From positions 1 to 23,146 of the forward strand of contig CAZOWM010000049.1 in assembly GCA_964583615.1 (NCBI GenBank): a stretch of 23,146 bases of DNA, read 5' to 3'. The first letter of the stretch is position 1. Each line of letters starts with the position of its first letter. This DNA comes from CAZOWM01 sp964583615. GTDB taxonomy: Bacteria; Spirochaetota; B62-G9; DRHN01. The notes under the pieces were generated by a model. It saw only the letters and a list, made by a program, of their open reading frames with translations. It had not been told where the DNA came from and searched no databases. The position numbers and the translations under genes are program-made. Of this stretch, positions 23,090-23,146 are shown one piece after another.

Positions 23090-23146
23090 TTATTTCCAGA
23101 CACCGTACATCTTATCACCGCACTCCGGGCACCTGCTCTGCGGTCT
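23090..23146 (-). CDS. C-terminal end of a protein with a CPECG motif (partial)
   Basis: From the right edge the minus strand reads RPQSRCPECGDKMYGVWK and then TAA, an open frame of 18 codons. The C-x-x-C pair is typical of half a zinc ribbon, and the stop is followed by the isomerase gene's promoter region, as expected for the end of an upstream gene. So short a piece could be chance, and I cannot name the protein. Confidence 0.35.
   Translation of the reverse strand, partial: RPQSRCPECGDKMYGVWK

Overview
The window looks like a piece of a draft genome or metagenome bin, because it carries a run of 100 Ns (15137-15236). The host is probably an anaerobic bacterium. A spirochaete is my best guess, from the overall gene content and from a BMP-type binding protein whose signal peptide ends FASGKEE, a style common in Treponema and Spirochaeta; I hold this only moderately. 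I see no rRNA, tRNA, CRISPR array, insertion sequence or phage genes.

Positions 1-19354 hold one long minus-strand locus for anaerobic purine (xanthine/urate) breakdown. In transcription order it encodes a three-subunit molybdenum hydroxylase (FAD, 2Fe-2S and molybdopterin subunits), an allantoinase-like amidohydrolase cut by the N gap, YgeY-like M20 hydrolase, YgeW-like carbamoyltransferase, a threonine-synthase-like PLP enzyme, the large flavin/iron-sulfur protein YgfK, and the aminohydrolase SsnA. After a short intergenic region with a good sigma-70 type promoter come a BMP-family binding protein, a double-domain ABC ATPase, two permeases, and a second molybdopterin subunit that runs off the left end. 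Spacing is tight, with ATGA-type stop/start overlaps at several junctions, so the genes are likely co-transcribed and act together: import a purine or nucleoside, hydroxylate or deaminate the ring, reduce it with YgfK, open it with the amidohydrolase, remove the carbamoyl and acyl groups with YgeW and YgeY, and split the remaining amino acid with a PLP lyase. The usual YgeX (2,3-diaminopropionate ammonia-lyase) is absent and the threonine-synthase-like protein stands in its place. Carbamate kinase is also absent from the window.

Positions 19355-21620 are a decaying stretch on both strands. They hold a small unrecognised ORF, a plus-strand sodium:solute symporter gene broken by an internal deletion and frameshifts, a minus-strand YibE/F membrane-protein remnant with a nonsense codon, and a plus-strand remnant of the ATP-binding end of a histidine kinase, with two hairpin terminators among them.

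Positions 21621-22940 hold an intact minus-strand gene for a fucose/arabinose-isomerase-like protein with a strong ribosome binding site and a plausible promoter. At the extreme right, a minus-strand reading frame ending in a CPECG zinc-knuckle-like motif is probably the tail of another gene.
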